Assembly: GCA_040754295.1 (NCBI GenBank)
Contig: JBFMCQ010000009.1
Location: 25,446-89,445, forward strand
Direction: 5' to 3'
Source: Solimonas sp040754295
GTDB taxonomy: Bacteria; Pseudomonadota; Gammaproteobacteria; Nevskiales; Nevskiaceae
Length of the DNA stretch: 64,000 nt
Shown one piece after another: positions 32,864 to 42,008 of the stretch (positions are counted from its first letter, which is position 1; every line of letters begins with the position of its first letter). The position numbers and the translations under genes are program-made. The notes under the pieces are model-generated. The model was not told where the DNA came from, did no database searches, and saw only the letters and a list, made by a program, of their open reading frames with translations.

Positions 32864-34033
32864 TCAGCCCGGCTTCCCATCGAAGCGCGGACTGGCGAGG
32901 ATGCGCCAGTAGCGCAGCGCGAACAGTCCGTACGCGAGCAGCCAGAGCGCGGCGCTGGCGCCGACGCCGAGCGTCCATGGGAGCCAGTGCAGGGCGGCGG
33001 ACACGCGCAGCGCGGCGCCGAGCAGCGCGGCGACGAAAGCCCAGACGATCGTCGGCGGCAGCACCAGCGGGCGGCCGGTATGGCCGAGCGCCACGCGGCT
33101 CATCACGCCGAGGATCAGTGAGCCCATCGCGCCGGCACCGGCGGCGTGCAGCCAGGCAGTGGGCGCGACCCAGCCGAGGGCGGAGGCGGCGAGCAGCGTG
33201 AGCGCCAGCGGAATCCACGCCAGCGACAGGTGGAGGATCCACAGTAGCGGCTCGCGGCGGATGAGCCAGCCGCTCCACAGCGCCAGACGCGCGCCGCTGA
33301 TCAGCGCGGCGGCCAGCGCCGCGGGTGCGAGCAGCGCGGCCGGCGCGCGCAGCAGCACGAGCGGCAGCAGCGCCAGCACGGACAGCAGCGTGAGCCGCTC
33401 GAGCCAAGGGAGCACGCGCACGGCGTCTGGATCGGCGCCGTTGAGGCGCAGCCAGTTGGCGGAGAACGCCGGGGTGATGCGCCCGCCGATGACCAGCATC
33501 AGCAGCATCGCCATCAGCATTGCACCGCGCGCATACGGCCCGCCGGGTTGCAGGTGGAAGCCAAGGTCCATCAGCCACAACGCGCCGAGCACGAGCATCA
33601 GCACGAGCTGGCGATGCTGGCGCGCGCGCCAGATGCGGCGCCCGGCATCGAGCATGACCAGCGGCACGAAGGCGAGGTCGATGCCATGGGCGAGCCATGC
33701 GGGCAGCACCTCACCGGCGAGCAGCGCCAGCCGGCCGGCCGCCCAGACGCTCCACAGGGCGAGCAGCGGCGCACCATGCAGGCGCTCGGTGCCGGTCCAG
33801 ACGCAGACCGCAGTCAGCAGAAAGCCGGCGATCGCCGCGTTGAGAAAGCCGAACAGCATCTCGTGCTGGTGCCAGTACAGGCCCGGCAGCAGCGTCGGCG
33901 GCTGCCAGCCGGCGAGCAGCATCGCCAGCCACGCGGGGATCGCCAGCAGCGCCAGCAGCACGGCCGAGGCGAAGAACGCGCGGAACGGGTAGGCGAAGAG
34001 CTGGCGAAACCTCGCGGGCGGCGGGCTGGGCAT
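32864..34033 (-). CDS. nnrS: NnrS-family membrane protein
   Basis: 389 residues with about twelve hydrophobic helices. HQHEMLFGFLNAAIAGFLLTA (key His residues at the start), GGRITPAFSANWLR and GVMSRVALGHTGRPL are conserved in NnrS, a haem- and copper-binding membrane protein linked to nitric-oxide tolerance. The start was taken at MPSPPPARFRQL; the longer frame covers the intergenic region. An FNR/Dnr-type palindrome lies 129-142 bp upstream, in keeping with NO- or oxygen-responsive control. Confidence 0.9.
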   Translation of the reverse strand: MPSPPPARFRQLFAYPFRAFFASAVLLALLAIPAWLAMLLAGWQPPTLLPGLYWHQHEMLFGFLNAAIAGFLLTAVCVWTGTERLHGAPLLALWSVWAAGRLALLAGEVLPAWLAHGIDLAFVPLVMLDAGRRIWRARQHRQLVLMLVLGALWLMDLGFHLQPGGPYARGAMLMAMLLMLVIGGRITPAFSANWLRLNGADPDAVRVLPWLERLTLLSVLALLPLVLLRAPAALLAPAALAAALISGARLALWSGWLIRREPLLWILHLSLAWIPLALTLLAASALGWVAPTAWLHAAGAGAMGSLILGVMSRVALGHTGRPLVLPPTIVWAFVAALLGAALRVSAALHWLPWTLGVGASAALWLLAYGLFALRYWRILASPRFDGKPG

Positions 34034-34161
34034 CGGTGTGGGTCGGCGGCTTGTGGTCGGGCGGCTTGGCGCGCAGCGCGTGAGCCGTCCGGGCAATCGG
34101 CGGCTTACGCGCCTGCGACGCCAACCGACGCTACTGTAGGGCGCAGGTAGCCCCGCTGCCA

Positions 34162-34175
34162 TTGACTCAGGTCAA
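34162..34175. promoter_or_regulatory. FNR/Dnr-type binding site
   Basis: TTGACTCAGGTCAA is a perfect palindrome (TTGAC-N4-GTCAA) fitting the CRP/FNR-superfamily half-site TTGAY. It lies in the gap between nnrS and fbp, and NnrS genes are classically controlled by NO-sensing NnrR/Dnr regulators. It may also affect fbp, 74 bp away. Confidence 0.7.
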
Positions 34176-34248
34176 TTGTGGCGGTGCGCGGTTTGCGTGC
34201 GGTTTCCCCAGCCGGGAAAATGCGCGGCGGTTTGGCCATGGAGGTCGT

Positions 34249-35280
34249 ATGACGCAGATGAGGTCGGGGAAGCTCGCGGGCGCGAGCGTTTCGCTGACGC
34301 GGTTCCTCATCGAGGAGCAGCGCGCGGGGCATATCAATGCGGATCTGCGGCTGCTGATCGAGGTCGTCGCGCGCGCGTGCAAGTCGATTGCGCACGCGGT
34401 GAGCAAGGGCGCGCTCGGCGGCGTGCTGGGTGATGCCGGCAGCGACAACGTGCAGGGCGAGGCGCAGAAGAAGCTCGACGTGCTCTCCAACGAGATCCTG
34501 ATCGAGGCCAACGAGTGGGGCGGTCATCTCGCCGCGCTCGCCTCCGAGGAGATGGAGCACTGCCAGAAGATCCCCAACGCATATCCCAGGGGCAGCTATC
34601 TGCTGCTGTTCGATCCGCTCGACGGCTCCAGCAACATCGACGTCAACGTCAGCGTCGGCACGATCTTTTCCGTGCTGCGCTGCCCTGGGGGTTGCACCGA
34701 GCCGACCGACGAGCATTTCCTGCAACCGGGTACGGCGCAGGTCGCCGCGGGCTACACGGTCTACGGGCCGAGCACGATGCTGGTGCTCACCGTCGGACAC
34801 GGCACGCACGCGTTCACGCTCGATCGCGAGCAGGGCAGCTTCGTGCTGACGCAGCGCGACCTGCGCATTCCGGAGGATACCAAGGAGTTCGCGATCAACG
34901 CCTCCAACCTGCGTCACTGGTATCCGCCGATGCGCCGCTACATCGACGAGCTCATCGCCGGCAAGACCGGTCCGCGCGGCAAGGACTTCAACATGCGCTG
35001 GGTCGCGTCGATGGTCGCCGACGTGCACCGCATCCTCACGCGCGGCGGCATCTTCCTCTACCCGCGCGACATGAAGGATCCGGACAAGCCGGGCAAGCTG
35101 CGGCTGATGTACGAGGCCAACCCGATGAGCTTCATCGTCGAGCAGGCCGGCGGCGCGGCGACCGACGGCGAGCAGCGGATCATGGAGATCCAGCCGCACG
35201 AGTTGCACCAGCGCGTCGCGGTGTTTCTCGGCTCGAAGAACGAGGTGGAACGGGTGACGCGGTATCACCGCGAGAGTTGA
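34249..35280 (+). CDS. fbp: Fructose-1,6-bisphosphatase class 1
   Basis: 343 residues. The metal-binding motif FDPLDGSSNID starts at about residue 121, and SEEMEHC, GYTVYGPSTMLVL, YPRDMKDPDKPGKLRLMYEANPM-type region and EQAGGAATDGEQRI are all conserved. It hydrolyses fructose 1,6-bisphosphate to fructose 6-phosphate in gluconeogenesis. Complete and of normal length. The start at MTQMRSGK gives the usual N-terminus; a longer reading would include the FNR-type box. Confidence 0.96.
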   Translation: MTQMRSGKLAGASVSLTRFLIEEQRAGHINADLRLLIEVVARACKSIAHAVSKGALGGVLGDAGSDNVQGEAQKKLDVLSNEILIEANEWGGHLAALASEEMEHCQKIPNAYPRGSYLLLFDPLDGSSNIDVNVSVGTIFSVLRCPGGCTEPTDEHFLQPGTAQVAAGYTVYGPSTMLVLTVGHGTHAFTLDREQGSFVLTQRDLRIPEDTKEFAINASNLRHWYPPMRRYIDELIAGKTGPRGKDFNMRWVASMVADVHRILTRGGIFLYPRDMKDPDKPGKLRLMYEANPMSFIVEQAGGAATDGEQRIMEIQPHELHQRVAVFLGSKNEVERVTRYHRES

Positions 35281-35305
35281 GCCCTCTGGCGCGCCGCGCC
35301 GGCGG

Positions 35306-35515
35306 TCAATCGTCCGCGCGCGGCTCGCCCGCCTTCTCGTGCGCCGGTGGTGTGCCGACCAGCGCCTCGCGGATGCCGAAGGCGTTGATCCAGAACGCCG
35401 GGACCGCCGCGCCCGCCAGCACACCGGCGAGCACGCGCGGCGAGGCGATCGCCTGGTCCGAAGCCTGGAGATGATTCTGCGCGCCGCGTGCCGCCTCAGG
35501 ATTGACGTGGATCAA
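35306..35515 (-). CDS. Small membrane protein, unknown
   Basis: 69 residues with one hydrophobic helix (PRVLAGVLAGAAVPAFWINAF), short polar ends and the start overlapping the end of cbpA by 20 nt. I do not recognise a family. Same strand as cbpA and coding-like, so it may be a real downstream gene, but it could be chance. Confidence 0.45.
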   Translation of the reverse strand: MIHVNPEAARGAQNHLQASDQAIASPRVLAGVLAGAAVPAFWINAFGIREALVGTPPAHEKAGEPRADD

Positions 35516-36407
35516 AGCCTGAAAAGCGTTTGGCCATCTCGGTGTAGAACGCAGTCTCTTGGTCGGTCGTCGCCGGCGGGGTGACGATTTGTAGCGTCAC
35601 GTACTGGTCGCCGGGCACGGGACCGGGCAGGCCGCGGCCCTTGAGGCGCATCTTGCGCCCGCTCTGGCTGTTCGGCGGCAGCGTCAGCTCGACCGTGCCG
35701 CCGAGCGTGGGCACCGGCACCTTGGTGCCGAGCGCGGCCTCCCACGGCGCGACCTTGAGCGTGTGGTAGATGTTCGAGTCTTCCAGCTCGAACAGCGGGT
35801 GCGGAGCGAATTCCACTTCGAGCAGCAGCGCGCCGCCGCCGCTGCCCTGGCCGGCGAGGCGGATCGTCTTGCCGGCGGTGATGCCCTTGGGGATGCGCAC
35901 GTTGAGCGTGCGGCCGCCGACGCTGATCTGTTTCTGCGCGCCGTGGAACGAGTCTTCGAGCGAGACGATCAGGCGCGCGCGTGTGTCGGGCGGCGCGGTT
36001 TCGGCGCCCATGTCGGCGAAGCCGCCGAAACCGCCGCGCATGCCGGGACCCATACCACCGGCCATGCCGCCGAACAGCTGGGAGAAGAAGTCGGAGAAGC
36101 CGCCCAGATCCTCGGCGCGGGCACGACCGCCACCCCCGCCGGCGCGGCCGAAGTCCCAGCCCGGCGGCGGCGTGAACTGCTGGCCGGCCTTCCAGTTGGC
36201 GCCGAGCGCGTCGTAAGCCTTGCGCTTCTCGGGATCGCCGAGCACTTCGTTGGCTTCATTGATTTCCTTGAAGCGCTCTTCGGCGTTCTTCGCCTTGTTG
36301 CGGTCCGGATGATATTCGCGCGCCAGCTTGCGATAGGCGCGCTTGATCTCGTCGGCAGAGGCCGAGCGCGAAACGCCGAGAATCTTGTAGTAGTCCTTGT
36401 ACTGCAT
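35496..36407 (-). CDS. cbpA: DnaJ-family co-chaperone (CbpA-like)
   Basis: 303 residues. J domain at 1-70 with HPD at 33-35 (EYHPDRNK), a Gly/Phe-rich linker (about 90-140) and two substrate-binding C-terminal domains (about 140-295), without the Cys-rich zinc domain of DnaJ. It stimulates DnaK ATPase and delivers unfolded proteins. Preceded by hsp20 on the same strand, with a hairpin terminator between them, so it probably has its own promoter. Confidence 0.93.
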   Translation of the reverse strand: MQYKDYYKILGVSRSASADEIKRAYRKLAREYHPDRNKAKNAEERFKEINEANEVLGDPEKRKAYDALGANWKAGQQFTPPPGWDFGRAGGGGGRARAEDLGGFSDFFSQLFGGMAGGMGPGMRGGFGGFADMGAETAPPDTRARLIVSLEDSFHGAQKQISVGGRTLNVRIPKGITAGKTIRLAGQGSGGGALLLEVEFAPHPLFELEDSNIYHTLKVAPWEAALGTKVPVPTLGGTVELTLPPNSQSGRKMRLKGRGLPGPVPGDQYVTLQIVTPPATTDQETAFYTEMAKRFSGFDPRQS

Positions 36408-36457
36408 GGCGCGGGCAGCCCGGTTAATTAAGCGGCTTGGGTCGGAATCCGGGACTC

Positions 36458-36486
36458 TAAACGAAACGGGGCGCTTGCGCGCCCCG
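36458..36486 (-). terminator. Intrinsic terminator after hsp20
   Basis: An 8-bp stem, CGGGGCGC / GCGCCCCG with a 4-nt loop (36467-36486), is followed on the minus strand by TTTCGTTT. It lies 15 bp after the hsp20 stop codon. Confidence 0.8.
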
Positions 36487-36500
36487 ATTTTTCATGCCGT

Positions 36501-36932
36501 TCAGTGCGTGACCGCGATCTTCCGGGGCTGTGCCTGCGGACGCTTCGGGATCACCACCTGCAGCACGCCGTTCTTGCCGCTGGCCGAAACGTTTTCGGAA
36601 TCGACAGTGTCGGGCAGGACGAAGCGGCGCAGAAACTTGCCAGTGGCGCGCTCGGCGCGCTTGCGCTCGATGCCGTTCTGCTCGACGGCCTGTTCGCGGG
36701 CGCCGGAGAGCGTCAGCACGCCTTTCTCCAGCGTGACTTCGATGCTCGCCGGATCGATGCCGGGGACGTCGGCGTAGAGCACGAACTTGTCGGCGTACTC
36801 TTCGATGTCGACCGGCGGCGTCCAGTCGGCGGTGGCGGCGCTCGACGCGTCGTTGGCGCGCTCGAACAGGCGGTTGAACTCGTTGAGCAGCTCGCGATGG
36901 AGCGCCCAGGGCTCGTAACGGGTGACGTTCAT
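36501..36932 (-). CDS. Small heat-shock protein Hsp20
   Basis: 143 residues with an alpha-crystallin domain (about 40-135): DKFVLYADVPGIDPASIEV, KGVLTLSGAREQ, FLRRFVLPDTVD and NGVLQVVIPKRP (the final beta strands). A C-terminal I-x-V-like motif (KIAVTH) fits oligomer contacts. An ATP-independent holdase in the cytosol. Standing alone between gspE and cbpA, with a sigma-32-like promoter upstream. Confidence 0.94.
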   Translation of the reverse strand: MNVTRYEPWALHRELLNEFNRLFERANDASSAATADWTPPVDIEEYADKFVLYADVPGIDPASIEVTLEKGVLTLSGAREQAVEQNGIERKRAERATGKFLRRFVLPDTVDSENVSASGKNGVLQVVIPKRPQAQPRKIAVTH

Positions 36933-36969
36933 GTGGACCTCCTTGCGGGACCGGGTGGCTGTGACGCCT

Positions 36970-36997
36970 ATGTAGGGACCGGGCCCGCGGTTTCAAG
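36970..36997 (-). promoter_or_regulatory. Candidate sigma-32 promoter of hsp20
   Basis: On the minus strand CTTGAAA (36991-36997) matches the sigma-32 -35, and CCCTACAT about 13 bp on approximates the -10 (CCCATnT). It lies 40-65 bp before the hsp20 start, and an AAGGAGG ribosome site follows. Confidence 0.6.
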
Positions 36998-37000
36998 GGG

Positions 37001-38788
37001 TCAGCCGCCGGTGTACAGCGGCGGCGGCGCGACCTTGAGCACCTCGTCGAAGGTCGTCAGCCCCTGCGCAACCTTTTGCGCGCCGCTGATGCGCAGTGGC
37101 AGCATGCCGTCGCGGGTCGCCGCCGCACGCAGGTGCGCCGGGTCGGCGTCGGTACGAACCAGCGTCTTGAGCGGCGGCGTCAGCGCCATCATCTCGTAGA
37201 TGCCGACGCGGCCGAGAAAGCCGGTTTCACGGCACTCCAGGCAGCCGGCGGCGCCAAAGCTTTGCGGCGGCTGGCTCAGGCTCCAGCCGGCCGTCAGCTC
37301 CTTCCACATTGCCGGATCGACCGGCTGCGGCTTCTTGCAGTGCGGGCACAGCGTGCGCACGAGCCGCTGCGCGACCACGCCGAGCAGCGTCGCCTTGAGC
37401 AGGTACGCCGGCACGCCGAGGTCGATCAGGCGCGTGATCGCCGACGGCGCGTCGTTGGTGTGCAGCGTGGACAGCACGAGATGGCCGGTCAATGCCGCCT
37501 GGACCGCGACCTCGGCGGTCTCCAGATCGCGAATCTCGCCGACCATGATGATGTCCGGGTCCTGGCGCATCATCGCGCGGATGCCGGCCGCAAATGTCAG
37601 GTCGATGCCGGGCTGCACCTGCATCTGGTTGAACGCCGGCTCGACCAGCTCGATCGGGTCCTCGATGGTGCAGACGTTGACGCGCGGCGTGGCCAGCTGC
37701 CTGAGCGTGGAGTAGAGCGTCGTCGTCTTGCCCGAGCCGGTCGGCCCGGTGACCAGGATGATGCCGTGCGGCTGGGCGATCAGCGCCCGCCAGCGCGCGG
37801 CGTCCTGCTCCGAGAAGCCGAGCGCGGCGAAGTCCTTGACCAGCACTTCCGGATCGAAGATCCGCAGTACCAGCTTTTCGCCGAACGCGGTCGGCAGGCT
37901 GGCGACGCGCAGCTCGATCTCCTTGCCGGCGGGCGCGCGCGTCTTGATGCGGCCGTCCTGCGGGCGCCGCTTCTCGGCAACGTCCATGCGCGCGAGAATC
38001 TTCAGGCGGCTGGCGACCGCGGCAGAGATCGTCGCCGGCATCTGGTAGACCTCGTGCAGCACGCCGTCGATGCGAAAGCGCACCTGCGTGGTGTCGCGGC
38101 GCGGCTCCAGGTGGATGTCGGACGCGCGCTGGTCGAAGGCGTACTGCAGCAGCCAGTCGACGATCGCGACGATATGCTGGTCGTCGGCGCTGATCGCGCC
38201 GCGGCGGCCGAGTTCGGTGAGCTGCTCCAGGTTCTGCGGACCGCCGGCCGGCGCGCGCCGGCGCTCGTTCTCGGCGGACTTCACCGAGCGCGCGAGCGCG
38301 TAGAACTCGATCAGATAGCGCTCGATGTCCTCGGCGTTGGCGACGACGCGCCGGATGCTCTGCTTGACCAGGCGCGCGAGGTCGGCCTCCCATTCCCGAT
38401 CGAATGGATCGGCGACGGCGACGACGATCTCGCCCGGCGTGAGCTTCACCGGCAGAATCCGCGCGCGTGCCGCGTAGGGGTACGGCATCACCGAAGTGAT
38501 GCGCGGCACGTCGAGCGACAGCGGGTCGATGCGCAGATACGGCAGGCCGCTCTTGTGCGCCAGCCACAGCGTCAGCGCCTCCAGCGTCAGCGGCCGGCCG
38601 GGCGTGCGCGCGTCCTCGAGGCTGTGCGCGGCGATCGCCGAGAGCAGCCGGCGCTGTGGCATTGTACGTAGCTGCGGGCGCAGCACGCGCGCCTGCTCGG
38701 CACTGAGCACGCCGTCGGCGGCGAGCGCGTCGAGCACACCGTCCGCGTCGAGGGCGCGCAACATTGCGGCTTCGGCGGTACCGTTCAT
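37001..38788 (-). CDS. gspE: GspE/PilB-family secretion ATPase
   Basis: 595 residues. N-terminal GspE N1/N2 domains (about 1-180), then the ATPase core with Walker A GPTGSGKTTT (about 350), Walker B DPDIIMVGEIRDLET, His box STLHTNDAPSAITRL, and the zinc-binding tetracysteine CPHC...CLEC near the end. It powers pseudopilus assembly in type II secretion or a type IV pilus. No other gsp or pil genes are adjacent, so which machine it serves is open. Confidence 0.92.
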   Translation of the reverse strand: MNGTAEAAMLRALDADGVLDALAADGVLSAEQARVLRPQLRTMPQRRLLSAIAAHSLEDARTPGRPLTLEALTLWLAHKSGLPYLRIDPLSLDVPRITSVMPYPYAARARILPVKLTPGEIVVAVADPFDREWEADLARLVKQSIRRVVANAEDIERYLIEFYALARSVKSAENERRRAPAGGPQNLEQLTELGRRGAISADDQHIVAIVDWLLQYAFDQRASDIHLEPRRDTTQVRFRIDGVLHEVYQMPATISAAVASRLKILARMDVAEKRRPQDGRIKTRAPAGKEIELRVASLPTAFGEKLVLRIFDPEVLVKDFAALGFSEQDAARWRALIAQPHGIILVTGPTGSGKTTTLYSTLRQLATPRVNVCTIEDPIELVEPAFNQMQVQPGIDLTFAAGIRAMMRQDPDIIMVGEIRDLETAEVAVQAALTGHLVLSTLHTNDAPSAITRLIDLGVPAYLLKATLLGVVAQRLVRTLCPHCKKPQPVDPAMWKELTAGWSLSQPPQSFGAAGCLECRETGFLGRVGIYEMMALTPPLKTLVRTDADPAHLRAAATRDGMLPLRISGAQKVAQGLTTFDEVLKVAPPPLYTGG

Positions 38789-39005
38789 GGGCTTACGTTA
38801 GCATTCGCGGCGAAGAACGTCCGGGAGAGAGGTACGATCCCGCGATTTCGACGACGCGCGCGAACCCGACGGCCCCGTCGTCGCGATCCGCGAGGCGCGC
38901 GAGACCTTCGCGCAGCCGGCGTTCGCCGAGCATAATGGCGAGGCGCTCGAGGCCGGACCCGTAGGGCAGACCACAGAGGTCATCGCAGCCGCGTGAGGGA
39001 TGGAG

Positions 39006-39509
39006 ATGAAACGAATCTGGGTGGTACCGGCCGCGACGCTGCTCGCGGCCTGCAGCACGGTGAGCGCAGTGAGCGGCTGGTTCAAGGGTGGTGAAACGGT
39101 CGAGGTCGTCGAGGTCGGGCGCTCGCAGAACTGCGGCAGCACCGGCGGCAGTGAGCCGCGTGTGCGCCTGTTCGCGTCGGCGAGTGCCGCCAACGGCTGG
39201 CGGCAGATCACCGGCATGCAACTCAACCCGACGGAAGACCTGAAGCCGGGCTGGTACGCGTCGATCGAGATGGGGCAGCGCAGTACCGGCGGCTACGGTA
39301 TCGCCGTGAGCCGCGACGGCAAGCTCGTCGACGGCCGGCTGCAGCTCTTCGCCACGTTCTTTTCGCCCGCGCCCGGCGCGATGCGCACGCAGGTGATCAC
39401 GAGCCCCTGCGTGCTCGTGCGCCTGCCGGACGTCGAGTTCGACGTCGTCGAGGTCTACGACCAGGACGGCGAGTTGCGTGTGAGCGGCGCGACCGGAGAA
39501 CGAGAATGA
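39006..39509 (+). CDS. Lipoprotein with PrcB-like C-terminal domain
   Basis: 167 residues. A lipobox (LLAACS, about residues 12-17) marks a lipoprotein. The body resembles the PrcB C-terminal protease-associated domain: NPTEDLKPGWYASIEMGQRS, STGGYGIAV and the closing block QVITSPCVLVRL. Function unknown. It overlaps the next gene by 4 nt. ATG 39000 is an alternative start. The 217 bp upstream (38789-39005) hold no convincing gene. Confidence 0.7.
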   Translation: MKRIWVVPAATLLAACSTVSAVSGWFKGGETVEVVEVGRSQNCGSTGGSEPRVRLFASASAANGWRQITGMQLNPTEDLKPGWYASIEMGQRSTGGYGIAVSRDGKLVDGRLQLFATFFSPAPGAMRTQVITSPCVLVRLPDVEFDVVEVYDQDGELRVSGATGERE

Positions 39510-39994
39510 GCCTGCACCGTCCGCTTGCCCTGCTGTTCGCCGCCGCATTGGGCACGGCCTCGATTGCGGCCGCCGCGCAGGAGCGGAAGGCTGCGGTGGA
39601 CGCCGACGTCGAGGCTGCGCGCGCGGTCGTCGTCGACTTCCACCGTGCGCTCAAGGAGGGCTATCGCGAAGGCGTGCTCAAGCACATGGACGAGAAGGCG
39701 ATCGTGTTCGAGACCGGCTTCGTCGAGGCGCGCCGCGACCAGTACGCCGCCGGACATCTGGATGCGGACATGCTCTACGCCGCGCAGGTGCAGCGCGAGA
39801 TCGTGCACCGCGAGGTGTCGGTGTCCGGCGATATCGCGGTGGCGCTGACGCAGGCGCGCACGCGCGGCGAGTTCGAGGGCCAGCCGGTCAGCCTGGAGAA
39901 CACCGAGACGATGGTGCTGCGGCGCGGCGACGACGGCTGGAAGATCGTGCACATCCACTGGTCCGCGCACGAAACGGCGCCCGAAGGGCGTTAA
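39506..39994 (+). CDS. Exported SnoaL/NTF2-like protein
   Basis: 162 residues: signal peptide (about 1-24, ending SIAAAAQE), then an NTF2-like fold with VDFHRALKEGYREGVLKHM, TQARTRGEFEGQPV and the closing strand DGWKIVHIHWSAH typical of SnoaL-like/DUF4440 proteins. Periplasmic; ligand unknown. Coupled to the preceding lipoprotein gene. Confidence 0.78.
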   Translation: MSLHRPLALLFAAALGTASIAAAAQERKAAVDADVEAARAVVVDFHRALKEGYREGVLKHMDEKAIVFETGFVEARRDQYAAGHLDADMLYAAQVQREIVHREVSVSGDIAVALTQARTRGEFEGQPVSLENTETMVLRRGDDGWKIVHIHWSAHETAPEGR

Positions 39995-40037
39995 AGTCCG
40001 GGCGCCACAAAAACACGATCACCGGGGACGATCTTCG

Positions 40038-40949
40038 ATGCTGCGATTCCTGCCGGCGCCGCTGCTCGGTGCCATCATGATGCTGCTGCTGATTCTCAAC
40101 ACACTGTTCTGGAGCGTGCCGGTCTACGCCGGCATCCTGCTCAAGCTGATCATCCCGAGGGGGCGGCTGCGGGACGCCGTGTCACGCCTGACCGCGCGGC
40201 TCGCGCAGCAGTGGGCGATGGTCAACGTGTTCTTCGTCGATACGCTGATGGGCGTCGAGTGGAAGATCCATCTCGACGCACCACTCGATCCGCGCGGGCA
40301 GTACCTAGTCTGCGCCAATCATCAGAGCTGGAACGACATTCTCGTGCTGATGAAGGCCTTCGGCCGCAAGGCGCCGTTCTTCAAGTTCTTCATCAAGCAG
40401 GAGCTGATCTGGGTGCCGGTGCTCGGCCTGGTATGGTGGGGCCTGGATTTCCCGTTCATGAAGCGCCACACCAAGGCGCAGATCGCGAAAAACCCCGCGC
40501 TGCGCAATCAGGATCTGGAAACCACGCGCAAAGCCTGCGAGCGCTTCCGCAACCAGCCGGTGCTGATCCTCAACTTCCTCGAGGGCACGCGCTTCACCGC
40601 CCAGAAGCATGCGCGCCAGGGCTCACCGTACCGGCATCTGCTGCGGCCCAAGTCGGGCGGCTTCGCGTTCACGCTCTCTGCGCTCGGCGAGCGTCTGAAC
40701 TCGTTGCTCGACGTGACCATCGTCTATCCGGAAGGCGCCAAGGGCTTCTGGGATTTCCTCTCCGGGCGCGTGCACCGCGTCATCGTCGAAGTGCGCCAGC
40801 TGACGATCCCGCACGAGCTGTACACCGGCAACTACGAGACCGACGCCGACTTTCGCGCGCGCTTCCATACCTGGATCGCCGAGCTCTGGGAGCAGAAGGA
40901 TCGGCGCATCGGCGAGCTGCTCGGTGAAGCCGGCACGGCGGTTTCGTAG
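40038..40949 (+). CDS. YihG-like acyltransferase
   Basis: 303 residues. N-terminal membrane helix (about 8-38), then the PlsC acyltransferase HxxxxD motif NHQSWND (His95, Asp100), substrate motif FLEGTRFT and PEGAKGFWDF. Closest in pattern to YihG/LCLAT-type proteins, which place an acyl chain on lysophospholipids. Stand-alone gene, ends just before the oppositely oriented DUF4426 gene. Confidence 0.88.
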   Translation: MLRFLPAPLLGAIMMLLLILNTLFWSVPVYAGILLKLIIPRGRLRDAVSRLTARLAQQWAMVNVFFVDTLMGVEWKIHLDAPLDPRGQYLVCANHQSWNDILVLMKAFGRKAPFFKFFIKQELIWVPVLGLVWWGLDFPFMKRHTKAQIAKNPALRNQDLETTRKACERFRNQPVLILNFLEGTRFTAQKHARQGSPYRHLLRPKSGGFAFTLSALGERLNSLLDVTIVYPEGAKGFWDFLSGRVHRVIVEVRQLTIPHELYTGNYETDADFRARFHTWIAELWEQKDRRIGELLGEAGTAVS

Positions 40950-40959
40950 GTCCTGCACT

Positions 40960-41388
40960 TCAGTCTCGATAGAACTGTTGTCTGAACCTGACCTCGATCG
41001 GGGCGTCGGCGCCGGCCGGGAGCAGCTGCACGTCGATGGTCATGAACTCGCCGTCGAGCGTCTGGAACGTGGCGATGACGTAATGCACCTCGCCCTCGCG
41101 CACCGGCCTGAGCGACAGCGTCTGGCGGTGGCCGAGCAGCGTCGTCGCGGTGCCGGTCGCCGTGGCCGGCAGCGGCAGGTAGCGGCCGCTGATGCTCTGC
41201 TGTGCGCTGAGCACGAGCAGGATCTGGTTGCGCGTGCGCGTGACGCCGAACTGGCGTGCGACTTCGGGCGTCAGCTCGGTGGTATTGATCGTCGCGTAGT
41301 GGACACGGTACGGCCCGGAATCCACGTACTGTTCGGCGTACGCGGCGTTCGCGCACAGCAGCAGGGACAGCGCGGCGAGCAGTCTCAC
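40960..41388 (-). CDS. Exported DUF4426 protein
   Basis: 142 residues: signal peptide (about 1-19, ANAAYAE) and a DUF4426 domain (YRVHYATINTTELTPEVARQ and HYVIATFQTLDGEFMTIDV). Function unknown. It begins with a GTG overlapping the metW stop codon by 4 nt, and this association with metXW recurs in gammaproteobacteria. Confidence 0.8.
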   Translation of the reverse strand: MRLLAALSLLLCANAAYAEQYVDSGPYRVHYATINTTELTPEVARQFGVTRTRNQILLVLSAQQSISGRYLPLPATATGTATTLLGHRQTLSLRPVREGEVHYVIATFQTLDGEFMTIDVQLLPAGADAPIEVRFRQQFYRD

Positions 41389-42008
41389 GTCCGCGGCTCC
41401 GGCGCCTGCAGCATGTACAGAGCCGCCTCGCAGAACAGGTTGGGCGCGAGGCCGATATACCGGCCCTCGCGGTGCACGCGGTTGAGCAGCCGGCGGCTCA
41501 GCACGCGCCAGCCGCGTTCGATACACAGGTCTTCGAAGTCGCGCACGGTGCACAGGTGGATATTGGGGGTGTCGTACCAGCGGTCGGGCAGCGACGGCGT
41601 GACCGGCATGCGGCCGGCGACGAGCGCTGCGCGCACGCGCCAGTGCCCGAAATTGGGGAACGTGACGATGCCGACGCGGCCGACGCGCAGGATCTCGGCG
41701 ATCGCGTCGTCCGGGCGCTGCAGTGCCTGCAGCGCCTGCGTCATGACGACGTAGTCGAACGAGCCGTTGTCGAAATCGCGCAGGCCGTCGTCGAGATCCG
41801 CCTGGATCACGTTGACGCCGTTCTCGATGCAGCGCGCAACCTTGTCCGGGTCGATCTCGAGGCCATAGCCGCGCACGTTGCGCTGCGCGGCGAGATACGC
41901 GAGCAGCGTGCCGTCGCCGCAGCCGAGATCGAGGATGCGCGCGCCCGGCCGGATCCACTCGCTGATGACCGCGAAGTCGGGACGCAGCTCGGTGATCGCC
42001 GCGCTCAT
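41385..42008 (-). CDS. metW: Methionine biosynthesis protein MetW
   Basis: 207 residues with a SAM-methyltransferase-like fold: ILDLGCGDGTLLAYLA, GLEIDPDKVARCIENGVNVI and DYVVMTQALQALQRPDDAI. MetW is paired with MetX in many proteobacteria and is needed for full homoserine acylation activity. It overlaps metX by 4 nt on one side and the DUF4426 gene on the other. Confidence 0.94.
   Translation of the reverse strand: MSAAITELRPDFAVISEWIRPGARILDLGCGDGTLLAYLAAQRNVRGYGLEIDPDKVARCIENGVNVIQADLDDGLRDFDNGSFDYVVMTQALQALQRPDDAIAEILRVGRVGIVTFPNFGHWRVRAALVAGRMPVTPSLPDRWYDTPNIHLCTVRDFEDLCIERGWRVLSRRLLNRVHREGRYIGLAPNLFCEAALYMLQAPEPRT

Noticed and set aside
38789..38999. Remnant of a coding region upstream of the PrcB-like gene
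   Set aside because: Frames are open on both strands, but no start codon, motif or family could be recognised.
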